Under the pieces are notes generated by a model. It was not told the origin of the DNA, did not search any database, and saw only the letters and a list, made by a program, of their open reading frames with translations. The position numbers and the translations under genes were made by a program. Shown here piece by piece: positions 35,072-45,389 of a stretch of 64,000 nt of DNA; position 1 is the first letter of the stretch; each line of letters begins with the position of its first letter. Source of the DNA: Henckelia pumila (Eukaryota > Streptophyta > Magnoliopsida > Lamiales > Gesneriaceae); NCBI RefSeq assembly GCF_033568475.1, contig NC_133123.1, positions 158,425,753 through 158,489,752 of the forward strand, given 5' to 3'.

Positions 35072-36232
35072 ATGACTTCTTTCAACAGAATTCCTATGTT
35101 TTCTAAAGAAGAGTATGATGATTGGAAAATTCGCATGCAGGCACATCTTGCAGCACAGGATGATGACATGCTATATGTCATAACAGACGGTCCTATCAAA
35201 ATTATGAAGGTCAACCCAGCTCTAGCCGATGGTGCAGGACAAATGATTGAGAAACCAAGAGCTGAGTGGACCACTGAGGACAAAAAGAAGGCCAATCTTG
35301 ACAATGTGGCCCGGGACATCCTATACAAAACACTGGACAAGAATATGTTCAGCAAAATCAAGTCATGTTCCACAGCAAAGGAGATTTGGGAGAAGCTCAC
35401 TCAGCTGTGTGAAGGGAATGACCAGACAAAGGAAAACAAGCTCACTCTGGCCATTCAAAAATATGACAACGCCAAAATGAAGCCAGGGGAAACCATGGCT
35501 GAATTTGATGAACGGTTCAGTAGTATCATCTGTGATCTTACTGCTTTAGGTAAAACTTATACTAACCGTGAAATTGCTGTGAAGGTTATGAGAGCTCTGC
35601 CCAAAGAATGGGAGATCAAGACAGTGGCCATGAGAGAGTCAAAAGACTTGAGCAAGGTTGAACTGCATGATCTCTTTGCTGATCTCAAAGCCTACGAGTT
35701 CGAGCTCAACATGAGAACAGAAGATGAACCATCCACATCTCAACCAACCAAGGCCTTAACCTCAACCGTGATACGTCCACCGGTCGAGGAACCTCCAAAG
35801 AGATCAGCTGAGCAAATCAGCAATGAAGCCATGACACTCTTTGTCAAGAAATTTGGTAAATTTATGCGTAAAAACAATTCTAAATTTAAAAATTATCATA
35901 AATCGGACCATACAAACGATGGTCCTACTTGTTTTAACTGTGGAAAGCCAGGCCATTTCATTGCAGACTGCACCAAGCCTAAGAACAATGATCAGAAGCA
36001 ATTCTCCGAAAGAAGAAGGGGTAAGGAGGATAAAAGGACGTTTAGAAAAGGAAAAGACCAAAGGGTTCTAGTAGCAGATGAAAGCAAAAGCAAGTGGGCT
36101 GAGTCTGACTCTGACAACTCCAATACCGGAAGCTCTTCAGATGACAGCGATGATGAAAAAGTGGAATGCCTTATGGCCGACATCGAAGAAGAAGCTGAGG
36201 AGGCCAGTTCAAAAGAGGTACATGCTAACTGA
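35072..36232 (+). CDS. gag: Copia gag (UBN2-type, CCHC knuckle)
   Basis: 386 codons. The N-terminal FNGI/FSKEEYDDWKIRMQAHL-type start and the helical middle (IWEKLTQLCEGNDQTKENKL, GETMAEFDERFSSIICDL) match the UBN2/gag-polypeptide domain of plant copia. CFNCGKPGHFIADC (about residues 288-301) is the CX2CX4HX4C nucleic-acid-binding knuckle. It is followed by a basic stretch and an acidic Ser/Asp-rich tail. It packages the element RNA into virus-like particles in the cytoplasm. Intact. It ends at 36232 in a different frame from pol. Confidence 0.93.
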   Translation: MTSFNRIPMFSKEEYDDWKIRMQAHLAAQDDDMLYVITDGPIKIMKVNPALADGAGQMIEKPRAEWTTEDKKKANLDNVARDILYKTLDKNMFSKIKSCSTAKEIWEKLTQLCEGNDQTKENKLTLAIQKYDNAKMKPGETMAEFDERFSSIICDLTALGKTYTNREIAVKVMRALPKEWEIKTVAMRESKDLSKVELHDLFADLKAYEFELNMRTEDEPSTSQPTKALTSTVIRPPVEEPPKRSAEQISNEAMTLFVKKFGKFMRKNNSKFKNYHKSDHTNDGPTCFNCGKPGHFIADCTKPKNNDQKQFSERRRGKEDKRTFRKGKDQRVLVADESKSKWAESDSDNSNTGSSSDDSDDEKVECLMADIEEEAEEASSKEVHAN

Positions 36233-36389
36233 TGAAAATAAAAAAGGCAAGCAGCACACAGCAACCTCACAAGCACACACATTTACTGCCTATCGACCGC
36301 ACAGATTTCTGGACACACACACGGGCAAACCTGTAAGGGTGTTCCAGGTGTGGGTCCCGAAAGGGCTAATCCGACCTGGACCCTACTAG

Positions 36390-39300
36390 ATATGGGTACC
36401 AAAAGTTCTTCACTCTTTGCAGGTACTAAAAGTCCAAACGGGCGAGAAAACCACTTCTATCAAGGACACTACCTGGTATTTAGATAGCGGTTGCTCACGA
36501 CACATGACAGGGAATCCAGAACTTCTAACAGAAGTGGTGTTGTGCAAAGGACCAAAGATCAGCTTTGGAGACAACTCCAAAGGTAAAACCGTGGGTAAGG
36601 GTAAGATCATCCATGGTAACATCATTATTAAAGATGTGTTACTTGTTGACAAACTATGCTATAATTTGATAAGTATTAGTCAACTATGTGACAATGATCA
36701 TTCGGTCGAGTTTCACAAACACACTTGCCTCATAAAAAATGACAAAGGTGAGACTCTTATGACCGGTGTACGAGACCTAAACACCTACAAGGTAAACTGG
36801 TCTTGCTCACATATTTCTTCACCCACTTGTCTTACTGCTCATCATGATAAACATTGGTTGTGGCATAAGCGGTTAAATCATCTAAATTTTAAGTCCATTT
36901 TTAACTTGAGGAAGCATGATTTGGTTTCTGGTCTGCCCGAAGGAGATTTTATAAAAGACAAAGTTTGTCCTGCTTGTCAACTAGGAAAGCAGGTGAGAGC
37001 AACTTTTAAAAATAAAGGGTGTATGTCTTCTTCCAAATGTTTAGACTTACTTCACATGGACCTATTTGGTCCTATACCAGTAAGAAGCATAGGGGGAATG
37101 AGATATGCTCTTGTTGTTATAGATGACTTTTCTCGATTTACTTGGGTCATCTTTCTCTCTTCAAAAGATCAAACTGCACCTCACCTGATTAAGCTTTTTA
37201 AACGCTTGCAAAATGAACAATCTACTGTAATAGATAGAATCAGGAGTGATAGAGGGACTGAATTTTTAAACATCACTCTTATGACTTATCTAGATGATCA
37301 GGGAATCAAGCATGAGTTGTCAGCTGCTAGATCCCCACAGCAAAATGGGGTGGCTGAAAGAAGGAACCGTACTTTAAAAGAAGCAGCCAGAACTATGATT
37401 GCTGATTCAAATGTTTCTCAAAGACTTTGGGCAGAAGCAGTTAACACAGCTTGCTATACTCAAAACAGATCTATGATTAATAAACGATTTAACAAAACTC
37501 CATATGAGATCTGGAATGGCACAAAACCTGACATTTCTTATTTCAAAATTTTTGGGTGCAAATGCTTTATCCACAACAATGGCAAAAACCATTTGACAGC
37601 CTTCGATGCCAAAGCAGACGAAGGAACTTTTATTGGTTACTCAGCCGTTAGCAGAGCTTATCGAGTGTTCAATCAAAGATCACTAACGGTCGAGGAAACC
37701 ATTCATGTTGTTTTTGATGAATCTACTCTATGTACAGAACAAACTCAAGAGAGCATAAATGATCTGAGTCACAGACTGGAAAACACAAATCTACAGGAAG
37801 AGAGTGACAGTGATCTATATCCTCCAAAGAAGGATGATCCAGTTCCCTCTACCGGGTGTGATCAAACAAGGCCAGAAGTGGATCCACCGGTTGATAACAA
37901 TCCTCCAGCCAATGATGATCCAGTAAACGAGGACGTTCATCAACCAATTGATGACAACCCTTTAGGGAATTATTTTAGGTGGAACAAAGATCATCCACCT
38001 GGGTTGGTCATAGGTGACCCTTCTGCTCCTCGAAAAACACGTGGTCAAATGATTAATGAATTCTTGCATGCCGCTTTCATATCTCAGGTAGAGCCCAAGA
38101 AAATAGATGAAGCTCTATCAGATGCCAGCTGGATTGAAGCTATGCAAGAAGAGTTGAATCAATTCACCCGCAACAATGTTTGGCATCTAGTTCCTCGACC
38201 GAAAAATCAAAATGTGATTGGAACTAGATGGGTGTTTCGTAACAAGCTCGATGAACATGGCACTGTTGTGCGTAACAAAGCTCGACTTGTTGCTCAAGGA
38301 TTCAGACAAGAAGAAGGCATAGACTTTGAGGAATCTTTCGCGCCAGTTGCAAGACTAGAAGCAATCCGCATCTTTCTTGCTTATGCAGCCTTCAAGAATT
38401 TTAAAGTTTATCAAATGGATGTGAAGTCTGCATTCCTCAATGGTCTACTTCAAGAAGAGGTGTACGTTGAACAACCACCAGGTTTTGTCAATCCTACTCA
38501 TCCTCAATATATCTATAAACTTGACAAAGCTCTCTATGGATTAAAACAAGCACCGCGTGCTTGGTATGACACTTTGCTAAAATTTTTACTGGAACATGAT
38601 TTCCAAATTGGAACGGTCGATAAGACCCTGTTTAAATTTGTAAAAGGTGATCATGTGTTACTAGTACAAATTTATGTTGATGACATTATATTTGGGTCAA
38701 CTAACCCCAAGTTGTGCTCAAAGTTCTCTAAACTGATGAAGGAGAAGTTTGAAATGAGCATGATGGGCGAGCTAAACTTCTTTCTTGGACTTCAAGTAAA
38801 GCAACTTGAAACTGGAATATTCATCAATCAGTCCAAGTATGCCAAGGAATTGGTAAAGAAGTTTGGAATGGAACAATGCTCAACTGTATCTACCCCCATG
38901 AGTACATCAATTAAGCTTGATAAAGATGAAGGGGGAATTCCGGTTGAGGTAACCATGTATCGAGGCCTTATTGGTTCACTGCTCTATTTGACTGCCAGTC
39001 GACCGGATATCATGTATTCAGTTTGTTTATGTGCTAGATTTCAAGCCGCACCTAAGCAATCTCATTTCATTGCTACCAAACGAATACTTAAATATATTAA
39101 AGGAACTACTAATGTGGGTCTTTGGTATCCCAAAGATTCAAATCTTAATCTTATTGGCTATTCAGATGCAGATTATGCAGGTTGTAGAATTGATCGCAAA
39201 AGTACAAGTGGCACATGTCAATTCCTTGGAGATAGACTAATTTCGTGGTCAAGTAAGAAGCAGACATCAATTGCTACCTCGACCGCCGAAGCAGAATACC

Positions 39301-39617
39301 TTGCTGCTGGCAGCTGTTGTGCTCAAATACTCTGGATTCAACAGCAGCTTAATGATTATGGGATTCGGTCGAGTGAAGCTCCAATCTACTGTGACAATAC
39401 AAGTGCCATAGCCATCACTCACAATCCAGTGATGCACTCTCGGACAAAGCACATTGATGTCAGGCATCACTTTATCCGAGATCATGTCTTAAAGAAGGAA
39501 ATTAGGCTGGAATACATCTCTACCGATCAGCAAGCAGCAGACATATTCACCAAGCCTCTACCGGACGCTAAGTTTTCATATTTTCGAAATATTCTTGGCT
39601 TAGTAGATTTAAGTTAG
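36390..39617 (+). CDS. pol: Copia pol polyprotein (protease, integrase, RT, RNase H), intact
   Basis: About 1075 codons without a stop. Protease [16 protein letters not shown]-pre-integrase [10 protein letters not shown] and CPACQLGK; integrase with [25 protein letters not shown] and [14 protein letters not shown] (D-D-E triad visible); RT with [23 protein letters not shown] and catalytic YVDDIIFGS; RNase H with [18 protein letters not shown] and YCDNTSAI. The frame reads from just after a TAG at 36387-36389 ([11 protein letters not shown]...), and the first ATG falls well inside protease. Expression therefore needs frameshift, readthrough or splicing from gag; the same frame is open upstream of the TAG from about 36078. 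Confidence 0.93.
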   Translation: MWVPKVLHSLQVLKVQTGEKTTSIKDTTWYLDSGCSRHMTGNPELLTEVVLCKGPKISFGDNSKGKTVGKGKIIHGNIIIKDVLLVDKLCYNLISISQLCDNDHSVEFHKHTCLIKNDKGETLMTGVRDLNTYKVNWSCSHISSPTCLTAHHDKHWLWHKRLNHLNFKSIFNLRKHDLVSGLPEGDFIKDKVCPACQLGKQVRATFKNKGCMSSSKCLDLLHMDLFGPIPVRSIGGMRYALVVIDDFSRFTWVIFLSSKDQTAPHLIKLFKRLQNEQSTVIDRIRSDRGTEFLNITLMTYLDDQGIKHELSAARSPQQNGVAERRNRTLKEAARTMIADSNVSQRLWAEAVNTACYTQNRSMINKRFNKTPYEIWNGTKPDISYFKIFGCKCFIHNNGKNHLTAFDAKADEGTFIGYSAVSRAYRVFNQRSLTVEETIHVVFDESTLCTEQTQESINDLSHRLENTNLQEESDSDLYPPKKDDPVPSTGCDQTRPEVDPPVDNNPPANDDPVNEDVHQPIDDNPLGNYFRWNKDHPPGLVIGDPSAPRKTRGQMINEFLHAAFISQVEPKKIDEALSDASWIEAMQEELNQFTRNNVWHLVPRPKNQNVIGTRWVFRNKLDEHGTVVRNKARLVAQGFRQEEGIDFEESFAPVARLEAIRIFLAYAAFKNFKVYQMDVKSAFLNGLLQEEVYVEQPPGFVNPTHPQYIYKLDKALYGLKQAPRAWYDTLLKFLLEHDFQIGTVDKTLFKFVKGDHVLLVQIYVDDIIFGSTNPKLCSKFSKLMKEKFEMSMMGELNFFLGLQVKQLETGIFINQSKYAKELVKKFGMEQCSTVSTPMSTSIKLDKDEGGIPVEVTMYRGLIGSLLYLTASRPDIMYSVCLCARFQAAPKQSHFIATKRILKYIKGTTNVGLWYPKDSNLNLIGYSDADYAGCRIDRKSTSGTCQFLGDRLISWSSKKQTSIATSTAEAEYLAAGSCCAQILWIQQQLNDYGIRSSEAPIYCDNTSAIAITHNPVMHSRTKHIDVRHHFIRDHVLKKEIRLEYISTDQQAADIFTKPLPDAKFSYFRNILGLVDLS

Positions 39618-39630
39618 TATGCATGTGTTT

Positions 39631-39640
39631 AGGGGGAATG
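39631..39640 (+). other. Second polypurine-tract-like site after pol
   Basis: AGGGGGAATG followed by ATTGT lies 14 bp after the pol stop. It looks like a copia purine tract followed by an LTR start that is not there. The working tract is at 42903-42917 (AAAAAGGGGGAAAT). Multiple tracts are known in Sireviruses. Confidence 0.55.
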
Positions 39641-39747
39641 ATTGTCAATATGACATTAATAGATTAGCTGTTACGTTGCCATTAATATTGGCATATCATC
39701 TGCCTTTAACTAGTCTCTGACAGGCTTCGTACTAGCAGCTTGGTGCT

Positions 39748-42747
39748 TTGAACCAAATGACATTAATTGGGCGCCGTGATTATGCTCTTCAAAACTTTTT
39801 GAATTTCAAAAATACTTTTCATGACATCACCCTATGGCCCATAGGTTCCTATATATACTTCTTTACACTCGTATATCAATCTTTCACCTTTGCTAAAAAC
39901 TTTCATATTGTATTAAACGCTCCATCGAATTACTCTCAAGCTTTTGCTTACTCTTTGCTCGAGTTCTTATCTATAGATATCATGTCGATCCAGAAGACTT
40001 GCCTCGCCATCAACTTTGATTCCGTTATTAAGGCAAACAACGCAGGAATAACTGAGGTCTTCACCATGCTTGAAGCCTCTGGACTGAAGAAATTTCTGGA
40101 ATGCAGCGCCATCTGCGATTTGCCTGTTTTGAAGGAGTTCTTCGCAACCGCTCAAATCGAGCATGGGACTATCAAATGCTTGATCAAGACAGAGGTCTAC
40201 TCCTTCAATCAGAAGTTCTTCGCCAGCATATTTGATCTGCCCTCCAGGGGTTTGACAAAATGCACGGATCTTCCAGATGGTAACTGCTCTTATTGGTTGA
40301 AGGAGTTCTCAACTACTGATGCTCCGATCAAACTGCCGGCCCAGAAGACATCTCTCAAAGCTCCATTCAGGCTACTGACTAATATCGTGGCCAAGAATCT
40401 TCTGGCCAAGGCTGGATCTTACGACAAGGTGACGCTGGAGAAATTTCAATACATGGCTTGTATTGCCTCCAAGATCAACATAAACTGGTCAGACATTCTG
40501 TTCAATATTCTATGTGAAATGATCAGGGGCAAAGGGCAATCCGAGGGATTTGCTTTGCAAATCTGCCACATCTTGGGCGTCCTTGGAGTGGACTTTTCCA
40601 AGACTGAGCCTCTGCATCCCACCAAATGGCTCAACAAGTCTACGATTCTCAAATTCCTGAACAAGAAAGAGACTGCGGTCGACACCTTGCCCTCAACCGC
40701 AAAGGTTATTGCTATCCCTCAACCGCTTTCAACGGTTTCGGTCGTGGCCAAACCAGTCCATACCAAAAAGTCTGCCAAGCGTCAACTGATCATCGAATCT
40801 GACTCTGAAGATGATTCACGTGAGAATGTTCCACTGATTCAAGCTTTCAGCAGGTCATCCCCTTCGGTCTCCAAAGCAGCTGTGTCATCCACGCCTGCAG
40901 GCGAGAAGAAGAGGCAGCACAAGAAGCTAAAGTCTCTTTCTGGACTTGCTCCTACCCTGCCAACGGTCGAGACTACTACCGTTGTTGCTTCTACTGCTCC
41001 TCGTCCTACAAAAGGTGTGATAATCCGGGAAGGTGCCTCATCAGCTCCTGAGGTCACTCTAGCTGATCCCAAAGACAAAGGGAAAGGTGTGATGATCTAC
41101 ACACCCAAGGCTCAACCAACAGCTACGATAGAACTCAATATGATCATCTCTCACGTACTCCGTACTGTCAAGCGTCATCTACAACGTTTTGACAGATGGC
41201 ATCACTCCCGCACTCACTTGACACTCGCTCAAATATTTCCTAAATGGAAATCTCTAAACGTCATTGAGCAGAAGATGCTTCTATTTGCTGATACTGAAGA
41301 CATCGTGGAGGCTCTGGGAAGAAGACATCTCATAGACTTGAAGCTTCGAGGAAGCCTGCTATCACTGCTAATTAATGAGCGTGTCAAGAATTTCAAATCC
41401 AAGAGTCCTACCGCTGCCGATGACTTTGTGATTTTGACTGGACTACAGGATAGTCTACGTCAAATCACTCAACTACTTCAGCACTTCCAAGCTCTCAACA
41501 ATGTCAAAACACCAGCTTCAGCAGCCTGTTTGCAAGCTTATGTGCTGGAAGCACAAGTGATGATGAAAACCTTTCTCACTCAAGATCAGGGTGAAGAAGA
41601 CGTCTATGCTCTTCCTTCTTCAGATGGGATTCTGACCGATCTCATCACTGCTGACCTCTTTCAATCATATGCTCTAAGATCGAGTGTAGCAGCATCTTCA
41701 TCGGTCGACCCCTCCTCAACCGCAGTCCAAGCAGTTACTCAACCGGAAGCAGTTGTGATTGCTCGCTCCTCTCCCGTGACGACCGCTCACACTTCTCCCG
41801 GTCATTCACAAGATGTTTTAGAAGTGGTTGCACAAGAGATACCTGTCACCTCTGTGACAGAGGCTCCTTGCAGTAGTGAAGCAACAGTGCCCCCAACGGA
41901 GATATCAAGCACTATTGTATCACCTGCATCTCCAGAACAGCAAGTGACTGATGCTGATCCAGCACTTCAACCGTCTCCATCTACTGAAAAGTTTATGGAA
42001 GATCTCATTATGGATGAACCAAGTGCTGATCCTGGTACTCCACCAACCATATTGGCTGCAGTCGAAACTATTACATCTCCAACTGTACCATTATTGGAAG
42101 GTCCATCGGGTAGCTCTCCAGCAAGTTCACCCGCACCACATCATCGTGAGTCTAGCCCTGTTTCACCAAGAAATGACTCAGAAGGGCAAATGATTCAGAC
42201 TGATGATTCTTTAATTGAAGCCATGGCCGCAGCTCTAGATCATACCTTGATAAATCGGCTTCATGAGCTCATGCAAACGGTTAGGTCCTTCTCTCAAGAC
42301 ATAACAAACTCATCCTTATCGGTCGATAATTCACGCCAGATGATGATTCGGCATTTCGAGACCGTGTCTCGAGACCTCGCTCGTCTGTCCACAGAGATCA
42401 CTAATCATCATCGCACTCAAATCAACACGCTCTCTACCGTCTCCGAACAAGTTATCCGATCCGAAAATCGCCTTCATAAGCAGTTGAATGATCGGATGGA
42501 CACTATGCAAGCCACTCTACTTGCTCAAATCGATGCAAAAATAGACACTATGCAAGCCTGCATTGGCACTCAACTCACTGAGGTCATCCTTCGGCTCAAC
42601 CAAGGTGATGCCAAAAAGGGGGAAGAAGAGCAACGTAGAGCAGCAGAGGCAAGAAGACGTGAAGAAGAGTCCAGAAGAAAAGAAGAAGCCGATAGAAGAA
42701 GAAGAGAAGGCGATAGGTCAGGAGGAGCCAGTTGGTTCAAAAGATGA
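39748..42747 (+). CDS. Third ORF of the copia element, 921-999 aa, function unknown
   Basis: Open for 999 codons from an ATG at 39748. The ATG at 39982 (MSIQKTCLAINF...) is a likelier start because coding-like composition begins there and a TATA box lies upstream; it gives 921 aa. N-terminal 250 residues form a compact alpha-helical domain whose pattern (VLKEFFATAQ, VYSFNQKFFASIFDLP, W..L..., FALQICHILGVLGV) recalls the 'putative plant transposon protein' domain found in other plant elements. A Lys/Ser linker, a second helical part and a long Pro/Ser/Thr-rich region follow. The C-terminus is coiled coil with an Arg/Glu-rich tail (EEEQRRAAEARRREEES). I see no signal peptide and no convincing envelope-type membrane anchor in the 921-aa form. 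Intact in a young element, so probably under selection. Confidence 0.8.
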   Translation: MNQMTLIGRRDYALQNFLNFKNTFHDITLWPIGSYIYFFTLVYQSFTFAKNFHIVLNAPSNYSQAFAYSLLEFLSIDIMSIQKTCLAINFDSVIKANNAGITEVFTMLEASGLKKFLECSAICDLPVLKEFFATAQIEHGTIKCLIKTEVYSFNQKFFASIFDLPSRGLTKCTDLPDGNCSYWLKEFSTTDAPIKLPAQKTSLKAPFRLLTNIVAKNLLAKAGSYDKVTLEKFQYMACIASKININWSDILFNILCEMIRGKGQSEGFALQICHILGVLGVDFSKTEPLHPTKWLNKSTILKFLNKKETAVDTLPSTAKVIAIPQPLSTVSVVAKPVHTKKSAKRQLIIESDSEDDSRENVPLIQAFSRSSPSVSKAAVSSTPAGEKKRQHKKLKSLSGLAPTLPTVETTTVVASTAPRPTKGVIIREGASSAPEVTLADPKDKGKGVMIYTPKAQPTATIELNMIISHVLRTVKRHLQRFDRWHHSRTHLTLAQIFPKWKSLNVIEQKMLLFADTEDIVEALGRRHLIDLKLRGSLLSLLINERVKNFKSKSPTAADDFVILTGLQDSLRQITQLLQHFQALNNVKTPASAACLQAYVLEAQVMMKTFLTQDQGEEDVYALPSSDGILTDLITADLFQSYALRSSVAASSSVDPSSTAVQAVTQPEAVVIARSSPVTTAHTSPGHSQDVLEVVAQEIPVTSVTEAPCSSEATVPPTEISSTIVSPASPEQQVTDADPALQPSPSTEKFMEDLIMDEPSADPGTPPTILAAVETITSPTVPLLEGPSGSSPASSPAPHHRESSPVSPRNDSEGQMIQTDDSLIEAMAAALDHTLINRLHELMQTVRSFSQDITNSSLSVDNSRQMMIRHFETVSRDLARLSTEITNHHRTQINTLSTVSEQVIRSENRLHKQLNDRMDTMQATLLAQIDAKIDTMQACIGTQLTEVILRLNQGDAKKGEEEQRRAAEARRREEESRRKEEADRRRREGDRSGGASWFKR
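39850..39857 (+). promoter_or_regulatory. Candidate internal TATA box upstream of the third ORF
   Basis: TATATATA in GGTTCCTATATATACTTC, about 125 bp before the ATG at 39982, followed by a C/T-rich stretch with ACACTC that resembles a plant transcription start. No transcript evidence. Confidence 0.45.
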
Positions 42748-42917
42748 ACAACTTATCTCTTCTTTACTTATCGCAGCCGCATCTTATTTTTTTCTGTAGG
42801 TGTAATAAAAATGCTTATTGTACTTAATGAAATTCATTCTCTCAATGAAGTTCATTTTAATGCTTTCATATTGTTCTTGGAGCACTTAAGTTTTGTCATC
42901 ACCAAAAAGGGGGAAAT

Positions 42918-44251
42918 TGTTGAATCCGATATTTTGGTGATAACAAACAAACAACTCATTGTATAGGAATGTGCTGCCAACCATTGTATTTCAGGAACCT
43001 ACTACAACTTCTACCGGAAGCTTGTCAACCGCCTTTGCTCTCGACCGGCTGAAGTCACAAGCCTATCAACTGGCTATCAAAACCAGCAGAGGATAAATCT
43101 ATCTACCGGAAGCTTGTCAACCGCCTTTATCTCTCGACCGGTTGAAGTCACAAGCTTATCGACTGGTTATTCAAACCAGCAGAGGACAAATATCTCTACC
43201 GGTAGAATGCCAACTGCCTATCTAGATATCTCGAGACAAGTACCTGTGACAAGATGTTCTTTGCAGGATCTTTTATTAAAAGCAGAACCGGCGTTTCAGA
43301 AAATTTGTTGACTCCTGCAAATCAAGACAACAGGTTGTACCAAAATGGCAAAAACACAGAATGACTGCAGATAAAGCATTCGACCGTTTATTCCAGTTTT
43401 GGATCCTGGAAGTTGTCTGCAGTGTACGATCCTCATGCAGAATCATCAATGCATTTATGAGCATTAAATGTGCATTCAATGCAGCATCAGAACGTTCAAA
43501 ATAAAGACGTTGATGATTGACCTATATAAAGGGAAGATTGCTCAAACAACAATAAGAAGTGAGACGAGACAACGAAGAGAGACAAGAAACTCAGAAAAAT
43601 TTCAATCACTTGACTAATATCAGAAGTCCTCATCTGATATACTTGAGCACACTTACAAGATCATTCATCTGCTGCTCAAATAAACCCTCGCCTACAGTTC
43701 ACATATCTGATCGTCAAGGATCATCCTAGGGTTTTCAAGCCTCTCGACCGCTCTGCAGTCTGAGAAGCTCAACTCAACTATACTCAGTGTTGAAGAGACT
43801 TGAAGCTGCTCTGAAAGCTTCCACCAGTCTGATAAGAACTGAGAATCTTATCTGTGTAAATCTAGGAGTTTCGGATTAGGCATTGGATAAGTCCTAAGTC
43901 TGAAGTGGGTGTATTACAAGACGTTGTAATAACCAAAGTCTTCTAGTGAATTCCTTCCTAAGTGGAAGAAGGGGAGACGTAGAAGGATTAAGCCTTCGAA
44001 CTTCCATAAAATCGTGCTTTAGCATTTACTGCAACTTATCTCACATCCTGCTCATACATTGCATTATAAACTTTGCATCACTAAAACCTCTGAACTATTT
44101 CCGCACTATTTAAGTTGTTCAAAACGTTTTAGAAGTTGAGAAAACTGATTAAGTGAACTAAACCTCACTTGATCATTCTAAAGAAGTAGAAGAAAAGTTT
44201 CAGAGTGTATTCACCCCCCCCCCCCCTCTACCCTCTGAACCGATCCCAACA
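42918..44251 (+). repeat. 3' LTR of the young copia (1334 bp)
   Basis: Preceded by the purine tract at 42903-42917. It ends CCCAACA and is followed by GAGAC at 44252-44256. It is the partner of the 5' LTR, with two substitutions (43302 and 43587). Confidence 0.95.
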
Positions 44252-44256
44252 GAGAC

Positions 44257-45384
44257 TATCAAATTAATTTTATAGGACGTAGAATAATGAATCAATTATG
44301 GATAAGCAATATGATGTTTACTTTAATTGATCAATTAAGTGACGAGTTATAATTTTGCTCATTACTTATAATATATAATCTTATTTTTAGTTTGTATTTA
44401 AAACTGAGATTGTGATTTTTATTGAAGAATATATATTACTATACCATACTATATTATTATAGTAAAGAAGATCTAATTAACTAATTTTTAATTGATTGGT
44501 GAACCTTGATTTGAAATTGTCATTATATCTTAACTTAGTTTTCAATAAAACCAAAATTTTTAGGCAAATTGGTCATTTTATATAGCTTCATCTTTTATTA
44601 GCCATTAGATATTTTGTTATTTATCAAACTGACAATCATTTTGTGTCATTTGATTTTTTTTATTTACAAAAATACCATTCAATTTAGAAAAGTGATATAT
44701 CTATTCCATTTTGTGAATATTGTTTAGGAAAACCGTAATATTTTTTTTTAATTTTCATAAGTTATTTTTATTTTTTGTTTTTGTTAAAAAAATAGACTGT
44801 ACAAGCATGCAATGCCACAATACTAGTAAATGATTATTAATCCACATGTAAATTATTTTAATTAATCAAAATTAGTGAGTATAAATATTATTTATTTATT
44901 TATTAAAACAAAAATTAATTAATTGAGGAAAAAAAATTTCCTTGGATAAAGATTTAATCCAATGAAATGTATTCATCATATCCTAATTTATTAGATTTTT
45001 TATTCATGTTTTATAATTTTAAATGGAATTTTCATATATTAAAATCAAATAAAATATATTAAATATACCTCAAAGTATTTGAAATTTCTATTCATGTACT
45101 ATAATTTTTAAAATGGGGTTTATATATATTTTGGAGAAGTAAATGATATTAATATAATTTTTTTCAATTAAAAAGATAATTAGTTAAAAATAATTATTGA
45201 TCGCACATTTTATTTGTTATAAATCATAAAGATTTAAAGTTTAAATTGGATAAATATGAAAGAACTTTATGAGTTAATACAAGCGTTAAAAAACAAGTAA
45301 ACATGATAATGATAATATTATAATATAATATATTTATCATAACAAATAAACACAATTATATGATACAAACTTTAAAAATAGAGT
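44257..45384. other. AT-rich spacer
   Basis: The original target context continues (ATCAAATTAATTTTATAGG). No genes or defined elements seen. Confidence 0.6.
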
Positions 45385-45389
45385 AACAC

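Larger units (their letters stand above)
33683..44251 (+). mobile_element. Complete, young Ty1-copia retrotransposon with a third ORF (Sirevirus-like), 10.6 kb
   Basis: Flanked by GAGAC on both sides (33678-33682 and 44252-44256). It has two near-identical LTRs, a primer site for tRNA-Met two bases after the 5' LTR, intact gag and pol, a third long sense ORF, and a purine tract before the 3' LTR. Copia order PR-INT-RT-RH is clear. An extra ORF after pol and more than one purine tract are, from family knowledge, features of the Sirevirus lineage; that assignment is inferred. Potentially autonomous: I see no stop or frameshift inside gag or the main pol frame. Confidence 0.93.

Noticed and set aside
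39748..42747. Third copia ORF as a classical retroviral envelope
   Set aside because: No signal peptide at the preferred start, no clear transmembrane anchor or cleavage site; position alone is not enough.
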